DNA of 32,913 nucleotides from an uncultured Desulfobulbaceae bacterium (GCA_945787445.1 CALZHT010000035.1:1-32913); one strand, 5' to 3'; positions 24,858-32,913 are shown, counted from the stretch's first letter. Numbers and translations: made by a program. The notes: generated by a model from the letters alone, not told the origin.

Positions 24858-25008
24858 AACGCCGTAATTTCTGTTTATTTTCAAAAAAATATTCATTTTA
24901 TGACTCTGAAATACCCTAACAATTTTTACCGGAGTGTCTTTTTCGTTGTGTATAATTTGTAATACCACGTGATGACTTGCGAGATCAGTGAAGTAGGGCA
25001 TGCTTTTT

Positions 25009-25025
25009 CTGTGAAATATTCACAG
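25009..25025. promoter_or_regulatory. Predicted Crp/Fnr-type operator palindrome
   Basis: CTGTGAA-ATA-TTCACAG is a perfect palindrome with 7-base arms, about 185 bases before the Crp/Fnr regulator gene. Further TTTCACA half-sites stand at 25168-25174 and 25195-25201, the latter directly at the ribosome site. The regulator's recognition helix has the Arg-Glu-x3-Arg set that reads TGTGA in E. coli CRP. Confidence 0.6.
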
Positions 25026-25209
25026 TGCGGTATTTATGACATAACTATTTGTTTTAAATTAATAAAATTGAAAAGCAGCTAGAGCAGGCAAAGGGATGAA
25101 AACAAAAAAAATGAAAATTGCTATTGATTAATAAAAATCTGTAATTTATTTAAGTGATTAGATTTATTTTCACACCATTTGGCAGGAGAAATACTTTCAC
25201 AAAGGGAAT

Positions 25210-25926
25210 ATGAATACCTTTTGTGAGGGTACTTATGAATCTCAACGAGGAATGGTCGAATTTATGGGAGCAATGGAGAGAATAAACAACACGCCTCTTT
25301 TTGAATGCCTTGATGAAGAAGAACGGGAAGCACTGGCCCAGGTCGCGATACTGAAGACCTTCCCCAAAAACACAATTCTCTTTAGTGAGGGAGACAGGAC
25401 CGACTCAATTTACATTGTCCACAGCGGCAAGGTTAAGGTGAATATTATTGATCAAAACGGGAAGGAAATTATTCTCTCGCTCCTCGGCCCTGGTGAGTAT
25501 TTTGGAGAAATGGCTGCGCTGGTTGAAGGGGAAAGCCGGTCTGCAAGTGTTATGACCAGAGAAACAACCAAATTGTTTGTCATTTCGCGGAATGATTTCA
25601 AGGAGGTTCTTTCTTCACATCCTGACATGGTATTTAACCTGTTGAAAGGTTCACTTGAACGGCTGCGGGTAGCAAATAAGAATATCGAAAGCCTTGCCCT
25701 TATGGATGTTTATGGCCGCATTGCCCGGCTTTTCATGCAATTAGCCAAATCAACAGCCGATAAGTTCGTGATCGGGGAAAAATTGACCCACCAGGATATC
25801 GCTAACATGGTGGGATCTTCTCGGGAAATGGTCAGTCGTGTTCTTAAAGAATTAACAGTGGGCGGTTATATTTCATCTTCCAAGAAAGTAATCACAATAA
25901 ACAAGAAACTTCCCTATTCCTGGTAG
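25210..25926 (+). CDS. Crp/Fnr-family transcriptional regulator
   Basis: 238 residues. The N-terminal cyclic-nucleotide-binding beta-barrel (about 28-145) has FPKNTILFSEGD, GKVKVNIID and GPGEYFGEMAALVEGESRSASV; the Gly-Glu and Arg-Ser pairs are where CRP holds cAMP. A dimer helix follows (about 145-175), then a winged helix (about 180-235) with LTHQDIANMVGSSREMVSRVLKEL. The recognition helix keeps R, E and R in CRP positions. There is no N-terminal cysteine cluster of FNR type, so it is not an oxygen sensor of that kind. AAGGG before ATG 25210 supports the start; later Mets at 25252 and 25264 are alternatives. Divergent from the PEP-CTERM gene, with TGTGA sites between, it probably regulates itself and perhaps that gene. 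Confidence 0.9.
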   Translation: MNTFCEGTYESQRGMVEFMGAMERINNTPLFECLDEEEREALAQVAILKTFPKNTILFSEGDRTDSIYIVHSGKVKVNIIDQNGKEIILSLLGPGEYFGEMAALVEGESRSASVMTRETTKLFVISRNDFKEVLSSHPDMVFNLLKGSLERLRVANKNIESLALMDVYGRIARLFMQLAKSTADKFVIGEKLTHQDIANMVGSSREMVSRVLKELTVGGYISSSKKVITINKKLPYSW

Positions 25927-25967
25927 GTTTTACGCCTCACGTTTTGGGATTGCAGAGACCGATTCAG

Positions 25968-25993
25968 GGCCTTGCAAATTATTCAGCAAGGCC
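25968..25993 (+). terminator. Hairpin after the Crp/Fnr gene
   Basis: GGCCTTGC and GCAAGGCC form an 8-bp stem around a 10-base loop, 42 bases after the stop. The T-tract after it is short and broken. Confidence 0.55.
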
Positions 25994-26036
25994 TTACTGT
26001 TGACAATGGTTAAGAGGGCCATATATAAATACTACT

Positions 26037-26249
26037 ATGAAATGCCGCGCCTGCCCCTTTTGCCGAGAAAAAATACATTACAACGCTTTGGTCTGCAGAT
26101 ACTGCAAAAGGGACGTGCCCAAACTCAAACCGAGAAAAAAATCCAGGGTCTGGATACCGGCAGTTGCGACAGCAGCAATTCTTGTCAGCGGCTTTGCTTT
26201 TCTTGCCTCCGAGTTTTGGCAAGAGCGCAAGAACTGGTTTGAAAAGTAG
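26037..26249 (+). CDS. Small zinc-ribbon membrane protein
   Basis: 70 residues. The first 28 hold two CxxC pairs, CPFC (6-9) and CRYC (20-23), making a zinc ribbon. A basic stretch (KLKPRKKSR) and one membrane helix (about 38-58) follow, then a short charged tail. The order fits a cytoplasmic zinc ribbon tethered by a C-terminal helix. Function is unknown. No good ribosome site is visible before the ATG. It is convergent with the methyltransferase gene. Confidence 0.72.
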   Translation: MKCRACPFCREKIHYNALVCRYCKRDVPKLKPRKKSRVWIPAVATAAILVSGFAFLASEFWQERKNWFEK

Positions 26250-26292
26250 CTGATATCGAATCTGATTCCCACCACTCCCAGAGTTCAATTAA

Positions 26293-26955
26293 TTATTTTT
26301 TTCCTGCTACAAAAAGGATAAATCCGGCTTCCTTATGCACCCCTTCGTAAGATTTCTCCAATGATGTTATTCTTTCAGGAGGTTGGAAAAGGGCTGATCT
26401 GGTTTCGATCACTGAAAATCCAGATTGTTCCAGCATTTTTTGTATGGTGTCCGGTGTATATAATGTAATGAATCGATACAATAAGTGGCCTTTCTCCTTC
26501 TTTTGGTTGACAGATTTTCCCCATGGGCTTGCAGCGTTAATGATACCAATGACGAGTCGGCCAGTTTCGGCAAGAACTCGGAAACATTCTTGTACAACCA
26601 AATCGGGATTATTGAGGAAGCAGAAGGTAAACAAAAGAAACAACGTGCCGAGGCTTCCGGTTCTAATTGGCATATCTTCACCAATCGCATGACATACCGA
26701 AATCCCCCGTTTATTCGCCAATGCCAGAGAGGCTGGAGATGGATCGATGCCCAGTGGAATGGAAAGCGCGTCTGCAAACCGGCCGGTTCCGATTCCGACT
26801 TCACACTGCGGCTTTAATAAAGGAGTCGAGAGCGCCTTAATCGCAGCAAGTTCAGTGTGGAATACCAGGTTATCTTCATACCATTGATCATATTGATCGG
26901 CATTTTTATGAAAGGACTCCGCAACCTGGCGCCAGTGGGTATTTTGCCTAACCAT
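26293..26955 (-). CDS. Class I SAM-dependent methyltransferase (type 11-like)
   Basis: 220 residues with a Rossmann-type methyltransferase core: motif I reads CEVGIGTGRFA (about 52-62), the acidic end of strand 2 is GIDPS, then GEDMPIRTGSLGTLFLLFTFCFL as motif II region and ECFRVLAETGRLVIGII as motif III. The N-terminal WRQVAESFHKNADQYDQWYEDN is typical of small-molecule methyltransferases of the UbiE/type 11 group. The substrate cannot be assigned. It starts 15 bases after the stop of the M48 protease gene on the same strand, so the two are probably co-transcribed. Confidence 0.88.
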   Translation of the reverse strand: MVRQNTHWRQVAESFHKNADQYDQWYEDNLVFHTELAAIKALSTPLLKPQCEVGIGTGRFADALSIPLGIDPSPASLALANKRGISVCHAIGEDMPIRTGSLGTLFLLFTFCFLNNPDLVVQECFRVLAETGRLVIGIINAASPWGKSVNQKKEKGHLLYRFITLYTPDTIQKMLEQSGFSVIETRSALFQPPERITSLEKSYEGVHKEAGFILFVAGKK

Positions 26956-26970
26956 TGGGAATCAGTTTTC

Positions 26971-28215
26971 CTAAGCCTTTGCAAGAAGTCGCTTGACCCG
27001 ATCGGCCAGTGGGGGGTGGCTGTAATAAAATGAGGAGTATACAGGATGAGGGTGGAGATTTGCCAGATTGTGGCGTCCGAGTTTTACGAGAGCCCGTGCA
27101 AGAGCGCCAGGATTTTCTGTCAGAGTGACGGCATAATTGTCCGCTTCATTTTCATGGCGACGCGAGTAGAGACTCGATAAAGGTTTAAACGGAAAGAGCA
27201 ACAGCGATCCAGCAAATCCGGTAAGCATTAACTTGACCGGCAGAGTTGCCTGGTCGATTGCAAATATGGTTGCGATACTATCACTTTCCACAAGGCGGAA
27301 GACCAGGTAAATGCCGATAAAAGCAAAGATCTCCATGATCGCAATTCTTTTGATGATATGCTTTTTCTTCCAATGGCCGGCTTCATGGGCAAGGATGGCG
27401 ATTAATTCCTCTGATGACGTATCTTTGAGAAGCGTATCAAAAAGCACTATTCGTTTGACGTGGCCAATGCCGCTGAAATACGCGTTGCTGTGGCTGCTGC
27501 GTTTGGAGGCGTCCATCTGAAAGACGCGGGAGATGGAAAGACCTGCTTTTCCCATGACCTGTTTGATCTTCTTTTCCAGGGCTTCATCTTCGATCGGCGT
27601 GAATTTATTAAACAGCGGTTCTATTACATATGGAGAAATATACAAAAGGAAAATGCTGAATATGAATAGAAAGGCCCAGATAGCAAGCCACCAAAGGTGG
27701 GGCAGGGCCTTGACCAGCCAGAAGGCGGCGAGTAGGATAAGCCCGTAAAGTACTGTTGATAATACAAGAGATTTGATCGTGTCGAGGCACCATAATCCAA
27801 AAGTTTGGGTGTTGAAACCATACTTCTGTTCAATATGAAAGGTATTGTACAGAGTGAACGGGATCTTGATGAGTGATTCGCCGTAGGTCAGGAAGAGAAA
27901 AAAAAGTGTGCCTGATAGAACAAAGGGCCAATTATGACCGGTAATCCAATTGTTGTACCAGTTCAATAGCCCCCCAAAGATAAAGATGAGGGTTACAATG
28001 ATATCAAAGAAGGTAGTTATGTAATTGAATCTGCCATTCTCAAGGGTATAGTCGCGCATCTTGACGAGGGTATCCTTGTCAACCTGATTTTCAAAGCCCA
28101 AGGGAATTTCGGCGCCATGTTTTTCCAGATATCTGAGGTTGAAAAAACATAAAATATTTTCAAAAGCTTGTATGAAAAGGTATCCTAAAAGTATTGCTAG
28201 CAAAAGGGGGTGCAT
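26971..28215 (-). CDS. M48 family (Ste24/CAAX-type) membrane metalloprotease
   Basis: 414 residues with several membrane segments and the zinc motif H277-E278-A-G-H281 in LAHEAGHWKKKH; the third ligand is expected in SRRHENEADNYAV. The sequence just before (SSHSNAYFSGIGHVKRIVLFD) is typical of Ste24-type M48A proteases, and the N-terminal 200 residues match the Peptidase_M48_N region. These enzymes cut membrane-associated substrates; bacterial members act in protein quality control. Length is normal for Ste24. It is divergent from metF. Confidence 0.94.
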   Translation of the reverse strand: MHPLLLAILLGYLFIQAFENILCFFNLRYLEKHGAEIPLGFENQVDKDTLVKMRDYTLENGRFNYITTFFDIIVTLIFIFGGLLNWYNNWITGHNWPFVLSGTLFFLFLTYGESLIKIPFTLYNTFHIEQKYGFNTQTFGLWCLDTIKSLVLSTVLYGLILLAAFWLVKALPHLWWLAIWAFLFIFSIFLLYISPYVIEPLFNKFTPIEDEALEKKIKQVMGKAGLSISRVFQMDASKRSSHSNAYFSGIGHVKRIVLFDTLLKDTSSEELIAILAHEAGHWKKKHIIKRIAIMEIFAFIGIYLVFRLVESDSIATIFAIDQATLPVKLMLTGFAGSLLLFPFKPLSSLYSRRHENEADNYAVTLTENPGALARALVKLGRHNLANLHPHPVYSSFYYSHPPLADRVKRLLAKA

Positions 28216-28403
28216 TGGCGTTGTTTCCTCACTGTTTATTGAAAAAAATCATATGGTGGGGTAATGGATACTCGAAAGCAACTTCCTTGTCCAAGATTTA
28301 TTTAATGAAGACATGCTCCTCATTTTCTGTCTTCTCAGCTAAGATATCCTGTAGTGAAATAGTAACGTTTGCATAATATCTCCCATATGAGGGCTTTGCC
28401 ATA

Positions 28404-29957
28404 GTGAAGAAAGTTTTGAGCCGTTTCCATAAATCGCTTTTTGATAAAGATGAATTCACCCTGACCTTCGAGCTTGTTCCCAGTCGCGGAGGAAGGAGCA
28501 AGGAGCATACGCGAACACTTGCCCTGGCGCGTGAATTGGCTGAGGACGGGCGATTCCAAGCAGTGAGCATCACCGAAAATGCCGGGGGGCATGCAGCGCT
28601 CTCTCCGGAGGTTTTGGGGGCCGAGATACGGACGATGGGTCTTGATGTCATCGTTCATTTTTCATGTAAGGACAAGAACCGCAACCAGATGGAAAGCCTT
28701 CTTTTTGCCTGGGATCGTATCGGGCTCAGAAATTTATTGGTCATAACAGGCGATTATCCCAAAAAGGGTTATCTGGGTCACCCGAAACCTGTATTTGACC
28801 TTGGTTCTGTTCATGCCCTTGATTTAATTTCCCGCATGAATAAGGGAAAATTCACGGAGAGAAGGAAGAAGCCCCTGGCCTGTCCTCCTAAGCCGACCAA
28901 GTATTTAAAGGGGGTGGCAATATCTCCGTTCAAGAGGCTCGAGTCGGAACTTGCGATGCAATATTTTAAGCTGCACAGGAAATTTGTCGCAGGCGCTGAT
29001 TATGCTATCACCCAGGTTGGTTATGATGCCCGTAAATTCCATGAAGTTCTGCTGTATACCAAACAAAACCATCTGAAAATGCCGATCTTGGGCAATGTCT
29101 TCATTCCCAACCTTGCAGTGGCGGATTTCATGTATAGGGGCGAAGTGCCGGGGTGTGAGATTCCGGAAAAATTATACAATCTCCTCCATGAGGAGGCAAG
29201 GTCGCCTGATAAAGGGAAAAAGGCTCGTCTGGCAAGAGCGGCCAAACTTCTCGCAGTGCTCAAAGGAATGGGGTATGACGGTGCCCATATCGGCGGCCCG
29301 GCACTGAGCTTTGAAGACCTGGACTTTGTCCTGTCCCAGGCCGACGAACTGGAATCCAGCTGGCATGATTTTGTCGAAGAATTATCCTTTTGGCACGAGG
29401 ACGGATTTTATATTTATGAAAAAGATGCTACATCGGGCCTCAATATCCCCGCACTTTCAGAACGGCCGGGAGATGTTAAAGGTGTGGACTTCATGTATGC
29501 ATTGGCCAAGATTTTTCACAACCTGATGTTTGAAAAGAGCGGCGCCCTCTACCGGCCCATGAAAAGCATGTGTCTCTCAACTGATGAAAGCCGTCTGGAA
29601 CCTTTCTTCACTGAAAGCGAGCATTTTATAAAGTTTCTCCTTTTTGGCTGTAAAAATTGCGGCGACTGTACCCTTGCCGACCTTGCCTTCCTCTGCCCGC
29701 AGTCGGGGTGCGCCAAATACCTATTTAACGGACCATGCGGCGGCAGCAGGGACGGGTGGTGTGAAGTGTATCCCGGAAAAAAGAAATGCCTCTTTGTGCG
29801 ATTATATGACAGATTGAAAAAACAGGATGATACAGAGAAAATGAAAACCGGTTTTATCCCACCGAGGGACTGGTCTTTAAACGCAACTTCCTCCTGGATT
29901 AATTTTTATAGCGGAAGGGATCATTCTCATTTTGATGATTCTGATACGCCTGGGTGA
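28404..29957 (+). CDS. metF: Methylenetetrahydrofolate reductase with MTHFR_C (MetV-like) C-terminal domain
   Basis: 517 residues from GTG 28404. The N-terminal 310 residues are an MTHFR (MetF) barrel: FTLTFELVPSRGG, VSITENAGG, LLVITGDYPKKG, QYFKLHRKFVAGADYAITQVGYD and GAHIGG. The C-terminal part (about 410-490) is Cys-rich: CKNCGDC, FLCPQSGCAKYLFNGPCGG and KKKC. It corresponds to the MTHFR_C domain that exists as separate MetV in some anaerobes. The enzyme reduces methylene-THF to methyl-THF for methionine synthesis and the methyl branch of the Wood-Ljungdahl pathway. No other pathway gene is adjacent. The 3' end overlaps the convergent gene by 59 bases. Confidence 0.93.
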   Translation: MKKVLSRFHKSLFDKDEFTLTFELVPSRGGRSKEHTRTLALARELAEDGRFQAVSITENAGGHAALSPEVLGAEIRTMGLDVIVHFSCKDKNRNQMESLLFAWDRIGLRNLLVITGDYPKKGYLGHPKPVFDLGSVHALDLISRMNKGKFTERRKKPLACPPKPTKYLKGVAISPFKRLESELAMQYFKLHRKFVAGADYAITQVGYDARKFHEVLLYTKQNHLKMPILGNVFIPNLAVADFMYRGEVPGCEIPEKLYNLLHEEARSPDKGKKARLARAAKLLAVLKGMGYDGAHIGGPALSFEDLDFVLSQADELESSWHDFVEELSFWHEDGFYIYEKDATSGLNIPALSERPGDVKGVDFMYALAKIFHNLMFEKSGALYRPMKSMCLSTDESRLEPFFTESEHFIKFLLFGCKNCGDCTLADLAFLCPQSGCAKYLFNGPCGGSRDGWCEVYPGKKKCLFVRLYDRLKKQDDTEKMKTGFIPPRDWSLNATSSWINFYSGRDHSHFDDSDTPG

Positions 29958-30471
29958 TCTGATTGAGTTTGAAGTACATGTCCAGGATATCGAATGCAAT
30001 GCAGGGATGATTCATGTTGAGGATTTTTTCAGGTATCCACATGCCGAAATACAACATGGCATTGACATCAACCTGCAGTAGAACGCGGTCATTGGTAAAC
30101 ATCACAGAGTCGATGATATACACCTTGTCGTTCCCTTCACCATGCCTCCCAATGTCTCCATCTTCATGAACATCAGTATAAAAAGGATAACGGGCCTTGC
30201 CGCTCTGGATCGCATAAAGTATCTGCTTGGGATTGTCCGGCGCCTCAACTTCAGGCAGCAGGATATACCGTTGGTTATTTAAAGCAGGACAGGATCGGCC
30301 CTGGGTAATGATTGATCGAAGTGTATCCCAGTCATCAACCGGATCATTTGCCTTATAGAGATTCCATCCCTTCTGCGAAAAAAGATCGGCAAAGTCAATG
30401 CCGAGTTTGGCCAAGCTCGTCTCCCTGTCTGAGAACGATTGAAAAGTTTCATAGCAATGCATAGGTTTCAT
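29899..30471 (-). CDS. Conserved-looking protein of unknown function
   Basis: 190 residues from ATG 30471, chosen because GGAGAAGG stands four bases in front; a longer frame opens at 30519. I do not recognise the family. It is soluble, without signal peptide or membrane segment, and rich in Asp/Asn. Segments with defined character include LGIDFADLFSQKGW, DDWDTLRSIITQG, QRYILLPEVEAPDNPKQIL and VDVNAMLYFGMWIPEKILN. Codon-like base use and the well-placed ribosome site argue that it is real. Its last 59 bases overlap the end of metF in the opposite direction. Confidence 0.72.
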   Translation of the reverse strand: MKPMHCYETFQSFSDRETSLAKLGIDFADLFSQKGWNLYKANDPVDDWDTLRSIITQGRSCPALNNQRYILLPEVEAPDNPKQILYAIQSGKARYPFYTDVHEDGDIGRHGEGNDKVYIIDSVMFTNDRVLLQVDVNAMLYFGMWIPEKILNMNHPCIAFDILDMYFKLNQITQAYQNHQNENDPFRYKN

Positions 30472-30504
30472 GGCCTTCTCCAACGCTTGGACTTTGGAAC
30501 AATG

Positions 30505-30733
30505 TTGATGGCGTCGCAAAAAATCCTATCTACTGCGTCGTAGTGTGTTCTCGGGTGCTTGACATGCCTGATGTATGCACCCCAAGGGCATTCGTTTCAC
30601 AGCACCTCCGCGCCCTCGACACCACTATTTATACCCCCTTGCGGGGTGCTTCTTGTACCCCAAGGGCACTTCCTACGGGGCGTATATCGAATTTTTTGCT
30701 TAGCCATCCCGTGACTTTTTGCGAGTTTATCAA
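30505..30733. mobile_element. Putative miniature inverted-repeat element
   Basis: Ends carry imperfect 21-base inverted repeats: 30505-30525 (TTGATGGCGTCGCAAAAAATC) versus 30713-30733 read on the other strand, 16 of 21 matching. The inside holds repeated CCCCAAGGGCA blocks (near 30581 and 30658) and ACCCC/GGGGT hairpins. No transposase is encoded. Base composition is richer in GC than the flanks. It lies between the unrecognised minus-strand gene and purF. Confidence 0.5.
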
Positions 30734-31151
30734 TGTTGTTTCTTGTAATTTCTTATCGGCACAATCCCGGATTGTTTGAACAAAGTTTCGGGAAAATTGT
30801 ACAAGGTACTATCAGGGCAGATTTTAGAATCAGGGCGCACATCGGAGAATTATCGCTCGGGGATCGTGTTTTATATAAGGAGGTTTTGCGGATTTATTGA
30901 TTCCGGCAAAGCTTTAATGCTTTCGTGTGAGTATGAATATAATTAATAATTTTAATATATTACAGGTGTATCCCCCTTGGGGACCCATATATAAAAAGTT
31001 ATTTCATTCATTGTCAAAAAGAGGTATAGTCATTACTTTTTTCTCCGTGTTACGCATAATTGGTACATCGAGGTGCGCCACAAGAATTATGCACGATCGA
31101 ATATATACCCCTAATTGTGCAAAGGGTTTGTTTGTAAGTAAAGGATAAGGT
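30734..31151. other. Upstream region of purF
   Basis: About 420 AT-rich bases. I see a small CCCC-TT-GGGG hairpin near 30972-30981 and TATA-rich stretches but no recognisable purine riboswitch core or repeat-rich operator. A TATAGT at 31024-31029 could be a -10 box without a well-placed -35. Confidence 0.4.
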
Positions 31152-32570
31152 ATGCAAATTATGCCGCATAAAGAAGCTGTCCTGCGTCCGCGTGAAGAAT
31201 GTGGTGTCTGTGGAATTTTTGGCCACGAGGATGCTGCAAAGTTGACTTATTTCGGCCTTTACGCCCTCCAGCACCGGGGGCAGGAGAGCGCCGGGATTGT
31301 CGCATCGGATGGCAATCATATATCACAGCACAAGGCAATGGGCCTTGTTTCCGAAGTATTCTCTGAAGAAGTACTGCAAACCCTGCAAGGCCATCTCACC
31401 ATCGGTCATGTCCGTTATTCAACCACAGGTGCTTCAGTTGCAGAGAATGCTCAGCCTTTTATCGCCACCCACCGAGGGTGCACCATGGCCGTTGCCCACA
31501 ATGGCAACCTGGTAAATATCAGGGTGTTGCGTGATGAACTTGAAAAACAGGGCTCCATTTTCCAATCTACCATGGATAGCGAGGTCGTGGTCCACCTCCT
31601 TGCCCGTTATTCAAGCCTCGGTCTTGAAAAAGCCATTGTAGAGACGGTCAAGCAGCTTGCCGGCGCCTATTCCATGCTGCTGATGACCAAAGATAAGCTG
31701 GTCGCCATTCGTGATCCGCAGGGGTTTAGACCGTTATGTCTTGGAAGACTTAACGGCGGCGCCTATATTGTGGCCTCGGAAACCTGCGCCCTTGACCTTG
31801 TCGAAGCCACCTATGTCAGGGACATTGAACCGGGTGAAATCCTTATTATCGATAATAACGGCCTGAAATCGATCCTTCCGGAAAAGAAGGAGAAGCAGAG
31901 TTATTGCATATTTGAGCATGTTTATTTTGCCCGGCCGGACAGCGATATTTTCGGGTTTAATGTCTATGAAAGCAGAAAAAGGATGGGCAACATTTTGGCA
32001 GAGGAATGCCAATTGGACGCAGACTTTGTCATGCCCTTTCCCGATTCAGGGAATTATGCAGCCATCGGCTATTCCCAGGCCTCCGGCATTCCGCTGGAAA
32101 TGGGAGTTATCCGTAACCATTACGTGGGTCGCACCTTTATCCAGCCCACCCAGTCCATGCGGGATTTCTCGGTGCGGGTCAAACTGAATCCGGTCAGCTC
32201 TTTTCTGAAGGGCAAAAAGGTGATCATTATTGAAGACTCGATAATCAGGGGGACGACGGCGCGGAGCAGGGTGCGCTCCCTGCGGGCTGCCGGGATCAAG
32301 GAAGTGCACATGCTTATCAGCTGCCCCCCCACCCGGAATCCATGTTATTACGGCATTGACTTTCCCACTGGCGGGGAATTGATCGCAAGATCCAAGTCGG
32401 TAGAGGAAATCCGTGATTATTTGGGATTGGACACCCTGTATTACCTGAGCCTTGAAGGCATGGTGCGGGCCACCGGTCAGCCCATGGATTCGTTCTGCCT
32501 GGCCTGTTTTAACGGAGTGTATCCTGTGTCGCCTGATCCCCAGTTTCATAAGCTGGCCTTGGGATGCTGA
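31152..32570 (+). CDS. purF: Amidophosphoribosyltransferase (PurF), 4Fe-4S type
   Basis: 472 residues. It catalyses the first committed step of purine synthesis, PRPP plus glutamine to phosphoribosylamine. The N-terminal Ntn-type glutaminase domain has a short propeptide and catalytic C17 in REECGVCGIFG, exposed after cleavage, followed by LQHRGQESAGI and GHVRYSTTG. The C-terminal phosphoribosyltransferase domain has the PRPP loop VIIIEDSIIRGTTA. Four cysteines, C252, C398, C449 and C452, match those that bind the oxygen-sensitive 4Fe-4S cluster in Bacillus PurF, fitting an anaerobe. AAAGGA before ATG 31152 supports this start; ATG 31161 is the alternative. Confidence 0.97.
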   Translation: MQIMPHKEAVLRPREECGVCGIFGHEDAAKLTYFGLYALQHRGQESAGIVASDGNHISQHKAMGLVSEVFSEEVLQTLQGHLTIGHVRYSTTGASVAENAQPFIATHRGCTMAVAHNGNLVNIRVLRDELEKQGSIFQSTMDSEVVVHLLARYSSLGLEKAIVETVKQLAGAYSMLLMTKDKLVAIRDPQGFRPLCLGRLNGGAYIVASETCALDLVEATYVRDIEPGEILIIDNNGLKSILPEKKEKQSYCIFEHVYFARPDSDIFGFNVYESRKRMGNILAEECQLDADFVMPFPDSGNYAAIGYSQASGIPLEMGVIRNHYVGRTFIQPTQSMRDFSVRVKLNPVSSFLKGKKVIIIEDSIIRGTTARSRVRSLRAAGIKEVHMLISCPPTRNPCYYGIDFPTGGELIARSKSVEEIRDYLGLDTLYYLSLEGMVRATGQPMDSFCLACFNGVYPVSPDPQFHKLALGC

Positions 32571-32620
32571 CGGCAAGTACCTCATGGCTTGGTACATGTA
32601 TGAGCAAATATTGTGATGTT

Positions 32621-32702
32621 TATTTTCACACGAAGGACACGAAGAAAAGTGTTATTATCTGTGAAGAACCTTAGTGCTCTTCGTGGGTTTCATGGTTTAT
32701 CA
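32621..32702. repeat. Degenerate palindromic intergenic element (CACGAAG type)
   Basis: Begins TTTTCACACGAAGGACACGA and ends with CTCTTCGTGGGTTTCATGG, so the two ends are imperfect inverted copies of ACGAAGGACACGAAG. This is the look of a small non-autonomous palindromic repeat. It follows purF. Confidence 0.5.
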
Positions 32703-32827
32703 CAGCAGTAAGTAATATTAAACCTTCAGCTATGCTGATGGTTAAGGCTTTGCTATGCGTTCCACTGGGAGATTTTCAAAATAATTTACTTTTATGATTA
32801 TTTTGAGCATGCAATCTATATCAATCT

Positions 32828-32862
32828 GTTCTTTTTCTTTGCTTGCCCGAAAGAAAAAGAAC
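32828..32862. repeat. 13-bp perfect hairpin
   Basis: GTTCTTTTTCTTT and AAAGAAAAAGAAC enclose a nine-base loop GCTTGCCCG. Purine/pyrimidine arms of this kind occur in a dispersed intergenic repeat. A further AAAGAAAGG follows. No coding potential is seen from here to the window end. Confidence 0.6.
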
Positions 32863-32913
32863 CAAAAAGAAAGGGCAGCCGTTCACTTGGTCCCGCGTTG
32901 CGTGACTACCCTG

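Noticed and set aside
30543-30779. 78-residue plus-strand frame
   Set aside because: It lies inside the inverted-repeat element and reflects its repeats; no ribosome site or recognisable protein features.

Overview
The window reads as a chromosome segment of a sulfate-reducing member of the Desulfobacterota, most like the Desulfobulbales. The main reason is a complete dsrMKJOP operon, supported by an RsbRD-type gene in front of it, a methylenetetrahydrofolate reductase with a Cys-rich C-terminal extension, and a PEP-CTERM protein. The lineage is an inference from gene content and cannot be proven from this segment.

Layout. 1-3132 (minus): HrpA-like DEAH RNA helicase, cut by the left edge. 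3494-5548 (plus): small ribbon-helix-helix-like protein, HDOD signalling protein and metallo-beta-lactamase-fold hydrolase. 5738-12060 (plus): FlaG-like protein, RsbRD-N protein, then dsrM-dsrK-dsrJ-dsrO-dsrP, closed by a strong intrinsic terminator. 12214-14774 (plus): a single ORF fusing cysteine synthase to cysteinyl-tRNA synthetase, then tRNA-Arg(TCT). 15188-18974 (minus): two paralogous lipoproteins, each preceded by a sigma-54-type promoter and a cyclic-di-GMP-I riboswitch, and behind them a GlrR-like sigma-54 activator. 19737-23692 (minus): a four-gene curli-like secretion cluster consisting of a nine-repeat exported protein, a small exported partner, a CsgG/HfaB-like outer-membrane lipoprotein with a peptidoglycan-binding domain, and an LPP20/FlgT-like periplasmic protein. 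24100-24516 (minus): a PEP-CTERM protein bracketed by direct repeats. 25210-32570: Crp/Fnr regulator, zinc-ribbon membrane protein, methyltransferase, M48 protease, MetF, an unrecognised protein and PurF, with short repeat elements in the gaps.

How they work together. DsrMKJOP passes electrons between the quinone pool or periplasm and cytoplasmic DsrC-linked sulfite reduction. The 15-25 kb stretch is a cell-surface island. In it, two lipoproteins appear to be under three layers of control (GlrR-like activator, sigma-54 promoter, c-di-GMP riboswitch), next to a curli-like export system and a PEP-CTERM protein whose intergenic region is dense in Crp-type TGTGA half-sites.

The strongest candidates for something undescribed are (1) the GlrR/sigma-54/c-di-GMP riboswitch lipoprotein pair, where the copy next to glrR also has an exact TGTC-N10-GACA activator site and a degenerate aptamer, and (2) the curli-like cluster, whose 9 x 36-residue repeat protein does not follow the classical curlin consensus. 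The CysK-CysRS fusion, with both class I signature motifs altered, is a third.
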